64,000 nucleotides of DNA from Saccharospirillum mangrovi (GTDB lineage: Bacteria > Pseudomonadota > Gammaproteobacteria > Pseudomonadales > Natronospirillaceae), in the NCBI RefSeq assembly GCF_003367315.1, contig NZ_CP031415.1:618001-682000 (forward strand), written 5' to 3'. Made by a program: the position numbers and the translations under genes. Within the stretch, counting starts at the first letter, position 1, and the number at the start of each line of letters is the position of its first letter. Below the pieces are notes generated by a model. The model worked only from the letters and a program-made list of their open reading frames with translations. It made no database searches and was not told the DNA's origin. Shown piece by piece: positions 53,379 to 63,987 of the stretch.

Positions 53379-54329
53379 ATGAGTGCCCAGATTTTGTCGT
53401 CTCACCGTACGCCTTGGACGCAACGCCTGAACGCCTGGTTTTATCGCCACAACCAAGGCGGCCGGCTGACAACCCTGGTGTTGTTTTTGCCGCCGGCGCT
53501 AACGGTGTTCACCCTTTTTGTTATTTTGCCGATCAGTGAATCCGGCTTGTATTCGTTTTTCCGCTGGAACGGTTTTACCGAATTATCGGAAGGCGGTCGC
53601 TTTGTCGGGCTGCGTAATTTTGCTCAGATGCTGCAACACGATGTGTTTCATGTCGCCGTCTGGAATACCTTGAAAATTGTGTTGATTTCGTTGGTGATTC
53701 AGTTGCCTTTGGCGATGGCCGTGGCGTTGGCAGTCGCCTCGAAAAGCCGCATCAACAATCTGTTTCGACTGATTTTTTTCCTGCCGTTTATTCTGGCCGA
53801 CGTGGTCGCCGGTTTGATCTGGCGCTTTATTTACGACGGCGGAACAGGCCTGGTTGCGGCGGTGACCAATCTGTTCAACCTGGAAGCGTTCTACCCGCTG
53901 GCCGATGCCGACTGGGCGTTCAATGCCATCCTGGTGGTCGTAATCTGGAAGTACTTTGGTTACCACATGATGATTTACATCGCCGGGTTACAAGGCATTT
54001 CCGACGACATGATTGAGGCCGCCAAACTCGATGGCGCCAGCCCGTGGAAAATCATCACCAAAGTGAAATTGCCATTAATCTGGCCGGCCATTCGATTGTC
54101 GATTTTCTTCAGCGTCATTGGCGCGTTGCAGTTTTTCGAAATGGCAATGCCGTTGGTGCAATCCGGTGGGCCGGGTGGCTCGGCACACACCATCGTTACG
54201 TATTTGTATGAATTCGGCATCGTGCGCACCCGCGTCGGTTTCGGCAGCGCGGTGGCCGTGGTGTTGTTCCTGGCGTGCGCCGTGTTCGCTTTTACTTACC
54301 AGCGCTATGTCATGCGCCAGCGCGATTAG
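53379..54329 (+). CDS. Sugar ABC permease, MalF/UgpA type
   Basis: 316 aa, six membrane spans. FLPPALTVFTLFVILPISES at the first span and the permease loop ISDDMIEAAKLDGASPWKII (EAA motif) near residue 215 couple to the ATPase. Starts 92 bp after the binding-protein gene; 9-base gap to the next permease. Confidence 0.92.
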   Translation: MSAQILSSHRTPWTQRLNAWFYRHNQGGRLTTLVLFLPPALTVFTLFVILPISESGLYSFFRWNGFTELSEGGRFVGLRNFAQMLQHDVFHVAVWNTLKIVLISLVIQLPLAMAVALAVASKSRINNLFRLIFFLPFILADVVAGLIWRFIYDGGTGLVAAVTNLFNLEAFYPLADADWAFNAILVVVIWKYFGYHMMIYIAGLQGISDDMIEAAKLDGASPWKIITKVKLPLIWPAIRLSIFFSVIGALQFFEMAMPLVQSGGPGGSAHTIVTYLYEFGIVRTRVGFGSAVAVVLFLACAVFAFTYQRYVMRQRD

Positions 54330-54338
54330 GAGCGAAAC

Positions 54339-55184
54339 ATGACTGCACACTCGCCCTCTGAAATCAGTTACTCCGCTCACGCCGCGCGCTGGGGTTTGAT
54401 GTTCATCACCGCGCTCTTTGTGCTGCTGCCGTTTTGGATCACGGTACTTGGTGGTTTTAAAACCCAAGGCGAACTGAGTGCCAATCCATTGGGTTTGCCC
54501 AAGGTTTGGCAGACCGAGGCATACACCGACATTCTGGTCAGTCCGAAAACCTGGCACATGCTCGGCAATTCGGTGTTGATCACCGGCTTTACCGTAGCGC
54601 TGGTATTGATCCTGGCGTCCATGCTGGCGTTCACCTTTTCACACATCAAATTCGCGGGCCGGAATTACCTCTATTCCTACGTCATTCTCGGCATGATGTT
54701 TCCAGGTGCGACGGCGATACTGCCGTTGTTCATCAAAATTCGTGACCTCGGCCTGCTCGACACCTACGCCGGTGTCATCCTGCCGCAAGTGGCGTTTGGT
54801 CTGGCAATGAGCGTGTTGTTGTTCCGCACTTTCTTTGAACAATTACCTAAAGATTTATTTGAAGCGGCGCTGGTGGATGGCTGCGGTTACGGGCGGTTTT
54901 TCTGGCGCATCGTCATCCCGTTGTCGCAACCTATTTTGGCAACCGTGGGTGTATTTGTGCTGGTGCAAAGTTGGAACAATTACATCTTCCCGCTGATCAT
55001 GCTGAACGATCAATCGGTCTATCCGTGGCCGCTGGGATTGATGGAATTTCGCGGTCAGTATGGCGCGGAGTGGAACCGTATTCTGGCGTACATCACCATC
55101 ACTATTTTGCCGGCGGTGGTGTTCTTTTTATTCGCACAAAAATACATCGTCGCTGGTTTAACCGGCGGCGCGGTAAAAGGTTAA
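54339..55184 (+). CDS. Sugar ABC permease, MalG/UgpE type
   Basis: 281 aa with six spans and the EAA loop EQLPKDLFEAALVDGCGYGR. GMMFPGATAILPLFIKIRDL is the conserved MalG-type segment. AGGAG lies before ATG 54339. Second permease of the CUT1 heterodimer; the GH43 gene starts immediately after its stop. Confidence 0.92.
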   Translation: MTAHSPSEISYSAHAARWGLMFITALFVLLPFWITVLGGFKTQGELSANPLGLPKVWQTEAYTDILVSPKTWHMLGNSVLITGFTVALVLILASMLAFTFSHIKFAGRNYLYSYVILGMMFPGATAILPLFIKIRDLGLLDTYAGVILPQVAFGLAMSVLLFRTFFEQLPKDLFEAALVDGCGYGRFFWRIVIPLSQPILATVGVFVLVQSWNNYIFPLIMLNDQSVYPWPLGLMEFRGQYGAEWNRILAYITITILPAVVFFLFAQKYIVAGLTGGAVKG

Positions 55185-56807
55185 TTGAGTACAAAAATAA
55201 TGGCCGATATTCAGATTCAAAATCCGATATTACCGGGCTTCAATCCAGACCCGTCGATCTGCCGCGTGGGCAACGATTACTACATCGCAACCTCGACGTT
55301 TGAGTGGTATCCCGGCGTGCAGATTCACCACTCAACCGATCTGGTGAACTGGACCTTGATTGCCCGGCCGTTAAACCGACCGGACTTGCTGGACATGCGC
55401 GGCAACCCGGATTCCTGCGGCATCTGGGCACCCTGTCTGACGCACAGCGACGGCCGGTTTTATCTGGTTTACACCGACGTCAAACGCCACAGTGGCGACG
55501 CCAAAGACGTGCACAATTACATCACCACCTGCGAGAAAATCGATGGCGACTGGAGCGCGCCGATTTACATCAATTCCAGTGGTTTTGATCCATCGCTGTT
55601 TCACGACGACGACGGCCGCAAATGGTTTGTCAACATGCTGTGGGATTACCGCCCGGGCAAACCGAAATTCGGCGGCATCGTGTTGCAGGAGCTCGACGCC
55701 AAATCGCTCAAACCTTTCGGCCCGGTGCGCAACATTTTCCACGGCAGCGAACTGGGCATGGAAGAAGGGCCGCATCTGTACAAACGCAACGGCTATTACT
55801 ATTTGCTCACCGCCGAAGGCGGCACCGAATACAACCATGCCTCTACCTTGGCGCGCTCGCGCGACATTGCCGGGCCGTATGAATTGCATCCGCTGACGCA
55901 CATCGTTACGTCGCGCTCGAATCCTCAGGCGCATTTGCAGCGCGCCGGCCATGGCGACTGGGTGGAAACGCTGGAAGGCGAAACGTTTTTTGTGCATCTG
56001 TGCAGCCGGCCGTTGCGCAATCGTGGTCGCAGTCCACTCGGTCGTGAAACCGCCATTCAACGTCTGGAATGGCGCGACGACGGCTGGCCCTGGCCGCTGG
56101 AGGGCGACCCGACACCGCGCGTTGAAGTGGCACCGCCGACCGGATTGGACGTCAGCCGAACGCCGCAACCGCGCGAACAACATTGCGATTTTTCCAGCAG
56201 CCAATTGCCCATCGATTTCCAATGGCTGCGCATGCCGTACCCGGAAGAATTATTCAGCCTGACCGAACGCCCGGGCTACTTGCGGCTGTTTGGTCGGGAA
56301 TCGTTGGGCAGCCTGTTTCGTTCGGCGCTTGTGGCTCGCCGCCAGCAGGCACTGTGTTACACCGCCACCACAACGCTGGAATTCGAGCCGGAACATTTTC
56401 AGCAGATGGCAGGCCTGGTGTGTTACTACAACTCGCGCAAATACCATTACCTGTACGTCAGCCACGACGAACAACTCGGTCGCTGCCTGGCGATCATGAG
56501 TTGCGAAGGCGACGCCAACGGCCACGCTCGTTACCCCCTGGGCGAGTCACCCATCGCGCTGCCCGACGGCCCCATTCGCTTGCGCGCCGACGTCCAATTC
56601 GAGCACCTGTATTTCTCCTACGCCTTGAGCAATGACGACTGGCGGCGGCTGCCGTTCAAACTCGAATATTCCTGGCTCAGTGACGAAGCCGGCACCGGCG
56701 CGGGCAACAACTTTACTGGCGCTTTCGTCGGCATGGCCGCGCAGGATTTAGCCGGCACCGCCCAACCGGCGGATTTTGCCGACTTCCATTACCAGGAGTT
56801 GTCTTGA
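55185..56807 (+). CDS. xynB: Glycoside hydrolase family 43 beta-xylosidase
   Basis: 540 aa from TTG 55185 (AAAGG upstream) or 535 aa from ATG 55200. GH43 five-bladed propeller start NPILPGFNPDPSICRVGNDY (base Asp in PDPS), FDPSLFHDDDGRKWFVNMLW, MEEGPHLYKRNGYYYLLTAE (acid Glu in EEGPH). The C-terminal lectin-like beta-sandwich (~330-540) is usual for GH43_11/12 beta-xylosidases. No signal peptide, so it cleaves imported xylo-oligosaccharides in the cytoplasm. Confidence 0.92.
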   Translation: MSTKIMADIQIQNPILPGFNPDPSICRVGNDYYIATSTFEWYPGVQIHHSTDLVNWTLIARPLNRPDLLDMRGNPDSCGIWAPCLTHSDGRFYLVYTDVKRHSGDAKDVHNYITTCEKIDGDWSAPIYINSSGFDPSLFHDDDGRKWFVNMLWDYRPGKPKFGGIVLQELDAKSLKPFGPVRNIFHGSELGMEEGPHLYKRNGYYYLLTAEGGTEYNHASTLARSRDIAGPYELHPLTHIVTSRSNPQAHLQRAGHGDWVETLEGETFFVHLCSRPLRNRGRSPLGRETAIQRLEWRDDGWPWPLEGDPTPRVEVAPPTGLDVSRTPQPREQHCDFSSSQLPIDFQWLRMPYPEELFSLTERPGYLRLFGRESLGSLFRSALVARRQQALCYTATTTLEFEPEHFQQMAGLVCYYNSRKYHYLYVSHDEQLGRCLAIMSCEGDANGHARYPLGESPIALPDGPIRLRADVQFEHLYFSYALSNDDWRRLPFKLEYSWLSDEAGTGAGNNFTGAFVGMAAQDLAGTAQPADFADFHYQELS

Positions 56808-56853
56808 ACTTGAATTGAAAGTATCTGGCTTCGTTCGTCCTGCGGTGCCACCT

Positions 56854-56889
56854 GACCCGGTTTTGCCTTTGGCAGCCGGGTCTTTTTTT
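56854..56889 (+). terminator. Intrinsic terminator after the CUT1-GH43 operon
   Basis: ACCCGG…CCGGGT stem around a 15-base loop, followed by CTTTTTTTA. The 190 bp between it and xylF contain the xylF promoter and an AGGAG site; no other gene seen. Confidence 0.85.
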
Positions 56890-57081
56890 ATTCCAGAGCC
56901 GAATAAAAAAATCCGTCAAAAGTCCGAATTTGCCTCTAATACCAAAGTTAATCGGCTGATCTATTGACGAATTGTGTCTTTTTCGAGAAGAATAAATTCG
57001 TGAAATAAAAATAATATCGAAGAAGACTTCGATGGCTGTACCGCAATAACAACAACAATGCTGACAACCTAGGAGCAAGTC

Positions 57082-58110
57082 ATGAAACGTACGCTGATCG
57101 CACTCGGCTTGAGCATTTGTGCTCTGCCGGCCCTCGCTCACGACATCACCGTTGGTGTGTCCTGGTCCAACTTCCAGGAAGAACGCTGGAAGACCGACGA
57201 AGCCGCCATCAAGGGCGCGCTGGAACGCCTCGGTGCGAATTACATCTCTGCTGACGCCCAATCTTCAGCCGCCAAACAATTAACCGACGTGGAAAGCCTG
57301 ATCGCTAACGGCGCCGACGCGCTGATCATTCTGGCGCAGGATTCCAGCGCCATTGGCCCGGCCGTTCAGGCGGCGGCCGATGAAGGCATTCCGGTGGTGG
57401 GTTACGACCGTTTGATTGAAAACCCGGATGCGTTTTATCTGACCTTCGACAACCGTGAAGTCGGTCGTCTGCAAGCGCGTGCGGTGTTTGAACAACAACC
57501 GACGGGCAACTACGTCTTCATCAAAGGCTCGCCGGCTGATCCGAACGCTGACTTCCTGCACGCCGGTCAGTTGGATGTGTTGCAAGGCGCAATCGACAGC
57601 GGTGCGGTCAAGAATGTTGGCGAGGCTTACACCGACGGTTGGATTCCGGCCAATGCCCAACGCAACATGGAGCAGTTCCTGACTGCCAATAACAACGACG
57701 TCGATGCGGTGGTTGCGTCTAACGATGGCACCGCCGGTGGTGTGGTCTCGGCTCTGGCGGCGCAAGGTTTGGACGGTGTGGTGCCGGTGTCGGGTCAGGA
57801 TGGCGACCACGCGGCGTTGAACCGTATCGCACTGGGCACGCAAACCGTTTCAGTGTGGAAAGACGCCCGTGAACTGGGTAAGGCGGCGGCTAACATTGCC
57901 TTCCTGCTCGCCAGTGGTACGCCGCTGGACGATATTCCCGGTGCAACGACCTGGAGCGATGGCCCTAACGGTGTGGAAATGAATGCCATCTTCCTGGCGC
58001 CGTTGCCGATCACCCGCAACAACCTGAACGAAGTGATCGATGCCGGCTGGGTCAGCCGTGCTACGGTCTGTCAGGGTGTGCCGTCTGGACAGGTTGCTGT
58101 CTGTAATTAA
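57082..58110 (+). CDS. xylF: D-xylose-binding periplasmic protein
   Basis: 342 aa. Signal peptide [19 protein letters not shown]. Type I periplasmic-binding fold ([40 protein letters not shown]-like segment; [20 protein letters not shown]). Matches XylF of the CUT2 xylose importer and is followed by xylH and xylG. AGGAG 6 bases before ATG. Confidence 0.94.
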   Translation: MKRTLIALGLSICALPALAHDITVGVSWSNFQEERWKTDEAAIKGALERLGANYISADAQSSAAKQLTDVESLIANGADALIILAQDSSAIGPAVQAAADEGIPVVGYDRLIENPDAFYLTFDNREVGRLQARAVFEQQPTGNYVFIKGSPADPNADFLHAGQLDVLQGAIDSGAVKNVGEAYTDGWIPANAQRNMEQFLTANNNDVDAVVASNDGTAGGVVSALAAQGLDGVVPVSGQDGDHAALNRIALGTQTVSVWKDARELGKAAANIAFLLASGTPLDDIPGATTWSDGPNGVEMNAIFLAPLPITRNNLNEVIDAGWVSRATVCQGVPSGQVAVCN

Positions 58111-58173
58111 CGACTGGGCCGGGCCGGACGCAACACGCCGGCCCGGCATCTTTGCAGCTAAGGAGCCCAGTCG

Positions 58174-59454
58174 ATGTCGACGGCACTTCCCAATCCTGTA
58201 AAACGAATTCTGGCGGCGACCGAAGCGGATCTGCGGATCCTGGGGATGGTCGCCGTTTTAGCGCTGATCTGGCTCGGCTTTGGCCTGGCCTCAGACGGCG
58301 CATTTCTCAGTGCGCGCAACCTCTGGAACCTCAGTGTACAAACCGCCTCGGTGGCGGTGATGGCAACCGGCATGGTGCTGGTGATTGTGACGCGCAACAT
58401 TGATTTGTCGGTCGGCTCAGTCTTGGGCGTGACCGGTATGATCATCGGCGTGGTTCAGGCCGAATGGCTGCCGACCGTGCTCGGTTACGACCATCCGCTC
58501 ACCTGGGTGATCGCGTTGGGCGTTGGCATTGTGGTCGGCGCTTTGATCGGTGCCCTGCAAGGTTTTGTTATTGCCTATCTGGCGGTGCCGGCGTTTATCG
58601 TGACGTTGGGCGGTTTGCTCGCCTGGCGCGGTGCGGCCTGGCTGGTTACGTCCGGTCGTACTGTCGCGCCGATGGACAGCCATTTTCAAATAATGGGCGG
58701 TGGCCCGGAAGGCTCGGTCGGTGGACCGATCACCTGGCTGATTGCGTTGGCGTTCTGCGCCCTGATCGTGCTTGGTCTGTGGCTCGGTCGCCGTCGTCGT
58801 CGCTTGCATCATTTCCCGTTGCGGCCGGTTTGGGCCGAATCGCTGATGGCGGTGGTTTACTGTGGTTCGGTGTTGGCCGCAGCGACGGTCGCCAACGCCT
58901 ACCATTGGCCAACGCGTGTGGCGCAACGTTATGCCGAAGCGCAGGGCATTCCGGTTCCGGAAGGTGGTTTGATTATTTCTCATGGTTTTGCTGTGCCGGT
59001 GTTGATGGCGGTGGCGGTCGGCATCGTGATGACGTTCATCGCCACGCGCACCCGTTTTGGCCGTTATGTGTTTGCCATCGGCGGTAACCCGGAAGCGGCG
59101 GAACTGGCTGGCGTGAACACCCGCTGGGTGATCATGAAAGTCTTTATTTTGATGGGCATTCTGGCGGCCATCGCAGCGGCTATTTCCACGGCGCGATTGA
59201 ATGCGGCGACCAACGCTCAGGGCACGCTCGATGAGCTCTACGTGATTGCCGCTGCGGTGATCGGCGGCACGTCATTGGCCGGCGGTGTCGGCAAAGTCGC
59301 TGGTGCCATGTTGGGCGCGTTGGTGATGCAATCGTTGCAGTCCGGCATGGTGCTGGTGGGCGTCGATACGCCGTTGCAGAACATGGTGGTCGGCGTGGTG
59401 CTGGTGTTGGCGGTCTGGGTGGATTCGCTGTATCGCAAGAGGGCGACGTTATGA
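58174..59454 (+). CDS. xylH: Xylose ABC transporter permease
   Basis: 426 aa, ten or more hydrophobic segments. [20 protein letters not shown] is the CUT2 permease signature, and [20 protein letters not shown] lies near the C-terminus. The long insert (residues ~165-260) is typical of XylH versus RbsC. Overlaps xylG by 4 bases (ATGA). Confidence 0.95.
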   Translation: MSTALPNPVKRILAATEADLRILGMVAVLALIWLGFGLASDGAFLSARNLWNLSVQTASVAVMATGMVLVIVTRNIDLSVGSVLGVTGMIIGVVQAEWLPTVLGYDHPLTWVIALGVGIVVGALIGALQGFVIAYLAVPAFIVTLGGLLAWRGAAWLVTSGRTVAPMDSHFQIMGGGPEGSVGGPITWLIALAFCALIVLGLWLGRRRRRLHHFPLRPVWAESLMAVVYCGSVLAAATVANAYHWPTRVAQRYAEAQGIPVPEGGLIISHGFAVPVLMAVAVGIVMTFIATRTRFGRYVFAIGGNPEAAELAGVNTRWVIMKVFILMGILAAIAAAISTARLNAATNAQGTLDELYVIAAAVIGGTSLAGGVGKVAGAMLGALVMQSLQSGMVLVGVDTPLQNMVVGVVLVLAVWVDSLYRKRATL

Positions 59455-60245
59455 GTCAGAGCCAACAACCACTGGTTTCAATGGACAACATTTCCATCGC
59501 CTTTGGTGGCATCAAAGCGGTCGATTCGGTGTCGGTCGATTTGTATCCGGGCGAAGTGGTCGGCTTGCTCGGTCACAACGGTGCGGGTAAATCGACGCTG
59601 ATTAAAATTCTTTCCGGTGCTTACCAGAAACAAAGCGGCGACATTCGCATCGACGGCCAGTCGGTAACGATCAATAACCCGCGCGACGCCAAAGCGCTGG
59701 GCATCGAAACCATCTATCAGACCTTGGCGCTGGCCGATAACGTCGATGCCGCCGCCAATCTGTTTCTCGGTCGTGAATTGCGCACCCGCTGGGGCACGCT
59801 CGATGACGACGCCATGGAAGCGGCGTGCCGTGAAGTGATGGGCCGATTGAACCCCAACTTCAAGCGCTTCAAGGACCCGGTGCGGGCACTCTCGGGCGGT
59901 CAGCGGCAATCGGTCGCCATTGCTCGGGCGCTGCATTTCAACGCTCGCATTCTGATCATGGATGAACCGACGGCGGCGCTTGGCCCGGAAGAAACGGCCC
60001 AGGTTTCGGAGCTGATTCAGAACCTGAAACAGCAGGGCATCGGCATCTTTTTGATCAGCCACGACATCCACGATGTGTTCGATTTATCCGATCGCGTCAG
60101 CGTGATGAAGAACGGTCAGTTGGTCGGCACAGCCAAGGTGAGTGACGTCAGCAAAGATGACGTGCTGGGCATGATTATTTTGGGAAAATGCCCGGCCGCA
60201 GCGATTCCCGGACCGGGTGCGATGCGCGAAACCGCCGCCGTGTAA
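59451..60245 (+). CDS. xylG: Xylose ABC transporter ATPase, single-domain form
   Basis: 264 aa. Walker [16 protein letters not shown], signature [16 protein letters not shown], Walker [12 protein letters not shown], switch His ISHDIHD. E. coli XylG has two ATPase domains (~510 aa); this one has one, as in many XylG/FrcA-type proteins, so it would act as a homodimer. Ends 7 bases before the convergent ppx stop. Confidence 0.93.
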   Translation: MSQSQQPLVSMDNISIAFGGIKAVDSVSVDLYPGEVVGLLGHNGAGKSTLIKILSGAYQKQSGDIRIDGQSVTINNPRDAKALGIETIYQTLALADNVDAAANLFLGRELRTRWGTLDDDAMEAACREVMGRLNPNFKRFKDPVRALSGGQRQSVAIARALHFNARILIMDEPTAALGPEETAQVSELIQNLKQQGIGIFLISHDIHDVFDLSDRVSVMKNGQLVGTAKVSDVSKDDVLGMIILGKCPAAAIPGPGAMRETAAV

Positions 60246-60251
60246 CGGCGG

Positions 60252-61193
60252 TTAACCCAAGGCGGATTTTTGCAGGGCGGGTTCGACCATTTCGTCGATC
60301 AGCCCTTCGCGAATAGCCTGATGAGAAATGCGCATCGAGGTTAAATCGAAAGCATGAAACACGCGCTGCAAAATGATGTAGCCAGCGGCAAACACAGCAA
60401 TGCGGCGCGGGTTCAGTTCCAGTAATTGCGACAATTGTTGCTGGCTTTCGGCTTGCGTCAGCACCGGATGCAAACGATCCAACTGGTCGCGCTCGATCAC
60501 GCCATTGTGGATCAGGCCCAAATTGCTCAACGCCCAACTCACGGCCTTGATGCTGCCCGATGCGCCCATCACGTCATCCCACTGCACACCGACGAAGCGA
60601 TCGCGCACGCTGGCGATCTGCTCATCGACCATGGCTTCGCAAGCGGCGAGGTGGGCGTCGGTTAAGCGGTCGTCGCTGAGAAATTCACTGGTTAATGTCA
60701 CGCAGCCTAAATCCAGACTGGCAACGACTTCCGATTGCCGCCCCTGACCGACAATAATTTCGGTGCTGCCGCCGCCGATATCGAGCACAAAACGGCGCGC
60801 GTTTTCATCGCGACCCTGCGATACGCCGCGATAAATATAACGCGCTTCGTCTTCGCCACTGAGAATACGGATTGGTTGGCCCAAGGCTGTTTCGGCCTGA
60901 TGCAGAAAACGCACATCGCCAACCAGACGACGAAACGCACTGGTGCCAACGGCGGTAATGTTTTCTGTGGGAACCTGATGCAAGGCATCGCGGAAATGCG
61001 TTAAGCAACGCAGGGCGCGGTTGCGGGCTTCGCGGGTGAGTTTGCCGGTGTCGGCATCAACACCAGCGGCCAGACGCACCAATTCGCGCTTGCATTCGAC
61101 CGATTGCAAGTGGGTGCCATCTGAGCGCATCACGACCAGATGGAAGCTGTTTGAGCCGAGGTCGATCGCGGCGTAGAGCGAAGGTGCGGTCAT
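60252..61193 (-). CDS. ppx: Exopolyphosphatase / guanosine pentaphosphatase
   Basis: 313 aa. ASKHA fold: AAIDLGSNSFHLVVMRSDGT (phosphate 1 loop), FVLDIGGGSTEIIVGQG (phosphate 2), LDLGCVTLTSEF. It hydrolyses terminal phosphates of polyphosphate and/or pppGpp. Only the core domains are present (E. coli Ppx and GppA are ~500 aa), so it is the short form, and the choice between Ppx and GppA is open. Confidence 0.9.
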   Translation of the reverse strand: MTAPSLYAAIDLGSNSFHLVVMRSDGTHLQSVECKRELVRLAAGVDADTGKLTREARNRALRCLTHFRDALHQVPTENITAVGTSAFRRLVGDVRFLHQAETALGQPIRILSGEDEARYIYRGVSQGRDENARRFVLDIGGGSTEIIVGQGRQSEVVASLDLGCVTLTSEFLSDDRLTDAHLAACEAMVDEQIASVRDRFVGVQWDDVMGASGSIKAVSWALSNLGLIHNGVIERDQLDRLHPVLTQAESQQQLSQLLELNPRRIAVFAAGYIILQRVFHAFDLTSMRISHQAIREGLIDEMVEPALQKSALG

Positions 61194-61284
61194 GGGTCGG
61201 TAATTTTTTATTCTGCTCCGAAATATTGCCCGTCTGGCGCAGAATTGTCACTAGCGCGCACCAAAGCGACGCAAAAAGCGTCGA

Positions 61285-62202
61285 TTAACTGTCGCTTTTC
61301 GGCCAGAAGCGCGCGTTCGCGGTTGGCTCCGGTTTGGCTTGGTAGGGGCTGGCATAGACCAGCAGATTTCCAGCCATGGGTTCGCGTTGCCGTTGAGCGT
61401 CGCTCATGGCTTCGGTGGCGGAAGTGACGAACAATAAATTTCCGTCCGGTCCGCCCAGAGCGACGCAGGTCGGTTGCGAAACCGGCAGCGGATGCAGGGC
61501 TTGCAAGGTGCCGTCCGAATCGAAGCAGGCCACAGCGCTGCCGCTGAACAGCGCGCACAATAACGAGCCATCGGCTGAGGTATTGGCGCCGTCCGGGTAG
61601 CCGCGTGGTGCAGTAGCAAAGGGCCGTTCATTGCTCAGGGTGCCGGTGGCGGCGTCGAAATCGAACTGCCGAATCCGACCGGTTGGCGTGTCGGCGTGAT
61701 ACATCACCGTGCCCGCCAGGTTCCAACACAGAGCGTTGGGAATGGTCAGGTCGCTCAAGATGGGTTTGGCGCCATCAACGTCCAGTTTATAGAGACTGCC
61801 GAGCGGTTGGCGCTCGCCAGTGTCTTGCATGGTACCGGCCCAAAAACGCCCTTGCGGATCGACCCGGCCATCGTTGAAACGCTGGTTTGGCCGATCGAGT
61901 TCGGGTTGCGCCAGCCAGTCAACGGTTTGGGTGTGCGGTTGGTACAGCGCAAAGCCGCGCGCAAAACTGACCAGTAATTGGATGGGGTTGGTGTCGAGCA
62001 CGCTGAACGACGTTAATCGATCGGGTGTTTGCCATTGGGTTAATGTCTGGCTTGCCCAGTCGAACCGAAACAACTGACTTTCATGAATATCGGTCCACCA
62101 GAGTGTCTGGCTCGGCGCGTGCCACTGGACACCTTCACCAAGATGGTTCGCCACTTCCAGGCTGAACAGCAGTTCCAATTCGGTTTCCTGTGGAGCGCTC
62201 AT
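61285..62202 (-). CDS. SMP-30/gluconolactonase family lactonase
   Basis: 305 aa from ATG 62202 with AAGGAAAG upstream; a longer frame to 62223 is less likely. Six-bladed propeller with GEGVQWHAPSQTLWWTDIHE (metal Glu), RFNDGRVDPQGRFWAGTM (Asn/Asp), LTIPNALCWN and DGANTSADGSLL (catalytic Asp). Hydrolyses aldonolactones; next to xylose transport genes it may be a xylonolactonase or gluconolactonase. Separated from modC by 13 bases. Confidence 0.85.
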   Translation of the reverse strand: MSAPQETELELLFSLEVANHLGEGVQWHAPSQTLWWTDIHESQLFRFDWASQTLTQWQTPDRLTSFSVLDTNPIQLLVSFARGFALYQPHTQTVDWLAQPELDRPNQRFNDGRVDPQGRFWAGTMQDTGERQPLGSLYKLDVDGAKPILSDLTIPNALCWNLAGTVMYHADTPTGRIRQFDFDAATGTLSNERPFATAPRGYPDGANTSADGSLLCALFSGSAVACFDSDGTLQALHPLPVSQPTCVALGGPDGNLLFVTSATEAMSDAQRQREPMAGNLLVYASPYQAKPEPTANARFWPKSDS

Positions 62203-62215
62203 GAATCGTCTTTCC

Positions 62216-63298
62216 TTACACAATGCCGGGGCGTAATAACGCCGTGGTTTTTATCTGTGCCCAAACCGACTGGCCGGGTTTGAGTTGCAGCGTTTGCACC
62301 GACCGTCGGGTCAGTTGCGCGAGCAGGGTTTGTTGTTGGATTTGCACGCGAACCAGTGCCCGCGCTGTATCCAACTGGGTGATGTCCAACACCGTTGCCG
62401 GCAGGCGATTGAGGATGCTGGAATCGTGCGCTTCGCTCAGCGTCAGGCTGACATCGCGCGCCAGAATGCGCACGCGGACGGTGGCGGTCAGCGGCTCGCC
62501 ATCGTCGGGAAGCCACAGAGACCAGCCGTTTAATGACAGTCGCATCAGGCCATCGTCGGCGCGTTCTGCGCGGTGGCCGTCGAGCACAACGCCTTGCTGC
62601 TCGCCCAGTTGCAACGGGTCGTCCGCGCGCAGTAACAGCTCACTCAACGGGCCGCTGTCGGAAACCTGGCCGTCGCGCAGTAACACCAGATGGTCGGCCA
62701 GGCGTTGTACTTCGTCGATGGCGTGGCTGACGTACAGAATCGGCCGGCCGAATTCACGATGCAGACGTTCGAGATACGGCAAAATATCGGCGCGGCGTTG
62801 CGCGTCGAGCGCCGACAGTGGTTCGTCCATCAGCAACAATTGCGGGTTGATTAAAAGCGCCCGGGCGATAGCAACGCGCTGGCGTTCGCCGCCGGATAAC
62901 TGCGCCGGTCGGCGCGTCATTAATGGCTGCAAACCGAGCAACTCAATGACCGCGTCTTGAGTCAGCGCTGCTTCGCCAGTGTCGGCGCGTTGGCGTGCGT
63001 AATTCAGATTGCCGGCCACGCTCAAATGGTCGAACAGACTGGCTTCCTGGAAGACATAACCGAGCGGCCGTTGGTGCGTGGGTCGCCACTGGTGTTCGTC
63101 CTGCCAAACGTTACCAGCGACTGACACCCGGCCGGATTGCGGGCGTTCCAACCCGGCGACGCAGCGCAGCAACGTCGTCTTGCCGCAACCGGATGGGCCG
63201 TAAATGGCGGTAATGCCCTGGCCGGGCAGAACGAGATCGACGTTCAGTTCAAAGTCGGCATAACGATGGTTAAGGCGCAGCTCAATGGCGTTGGTCAT
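62216..63298 (-). CDS. modC: Molybdate ABC transporter ATPase
   Basis: 360 aa. Walker [21 protein letters not shown], signature [16 protein letters not shown], Walker [13 protein letters not shown]. The C-terminal ~110 residues form a TOBE/MOP-type molybdate-binding domain ([20 protein letters not shown]). It overlaps modB by 4 bases at 63295-63298. Molybdenum import for molybdoenzymes. Confidence 0.95.
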   Translation of the reverse strand: MTNAIELRLNHRYADFELNVDLVLPGQGITAIYGPSGCGKTTLLRCVAGLERPQSGRVSVAGNVWQDEHQWRPTHQRPLGYVFQEASLFDHLSVAGNLNYARQRADTGEAALTQDAVIELLGLQPLMTRRPAQLSGGERQRVAIARALLINPQLLLMDEPLSALDAQRRADILPYLERLHREFGRPILYVSHAIDEVQRLADHLVLLRDGQVSDSGPLSELLLRADDPLQLGEQQGVVLDGHRAERADDGLMRLSLNGWSLWLPDDGEPLTATVRVRILARDVSLTLSEAHDSSILNRLPATVLDITQLDTARALVRVQIQQQTLLAQLTRRSVQTLQLKPGQSVWAQIKTTALLRPGIV

Positions 63299-63987
63299 CG
63301 GCCGCCCCAGCTCAACGTCGTGGCTCGCCGTTGCAGTGTGTAGAGCGCTGCCAGCACGACAAACGCGAAGATCACCAACACCGCCGCCAATGCATGCGCC
63401 TGGTCGTACGCCAGTGCTTCAACGTGGTCGTAAATTTGTACCGAGGCGACGCGCGTCTGGCCGGCGATGTTGCCGCCGATCATCAACACCACACCGAATT
63501 CGCCGACGGTGTGCGCAAAGCCAAGCACCGCTGCACTGATAAAACCCGGTCGCGCCAATGGTACGGCGACACTCCAGAACCGATCCCAGGGGCTGGCGCG
63601 CAACGTCGCGGCTGCCTCCAACGGCCGGTTTCCGAGTGCCTGAAAGGCGTTCTGAATCGGTTGCACCACAAAGGGCAGTGAATAGATGACAGAGCCAACC
63701 ACCAGACCGGCAAAGGTGAACGGCAATAAACCCAGTCCGAGTGATTGCGTCAGTTGCCCGATCGGGCCATTAGGCCCCAGTGAAATCAGCAGATAAAAGC
63801 CCAGCACCGACGGCGGTAACACCAAGGGCATTGCCACCAAGGCCGCCACCGGGCCTTTCAGCCAGGAGTGCGTGCGCGCCAACCACCAGGCCAATGGGGT
63901 GCCGAACAACAGTAACACCAGCGTGCTGACACTGGCTAAACGCAGCGTCAACCAGAGCGCGCTCCAGTCGGCCGCGCTGAGATTCAC
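63295..63987 (-). CDS. modB: Molybdate ABC transporter permease
   Basis: 230 aa from the GTG at 63987, thirteen bases from the window edge. Five to six membrane spans, EAA-type loop ([20 protein letters not shown]) and the conserved [20 protein letters not shown] ModB signature. modA would lie beyond the window. Confidence 0.94.
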   Translation of the reverse strand: MNLSAADWSALWLTLRLASVSTLVLLLFGTPLAWWLARTHSWLKGPVAALVAMPLVLPPSVLGFYLLISLGPNGPIGQLTQSLGLGLLPFTFAGLVVGSVIYSLPFVVQPIQNAFQALGNRPLEAAATLRASPWDRFWSVAVPLARPGFISAAVLGFAHTVGEFGVVLMIGGNIAGQTRVASVQIYDHVEALAYDQAHALAAVLVIFAFVVLAALYTLQRRATTLSWGGR

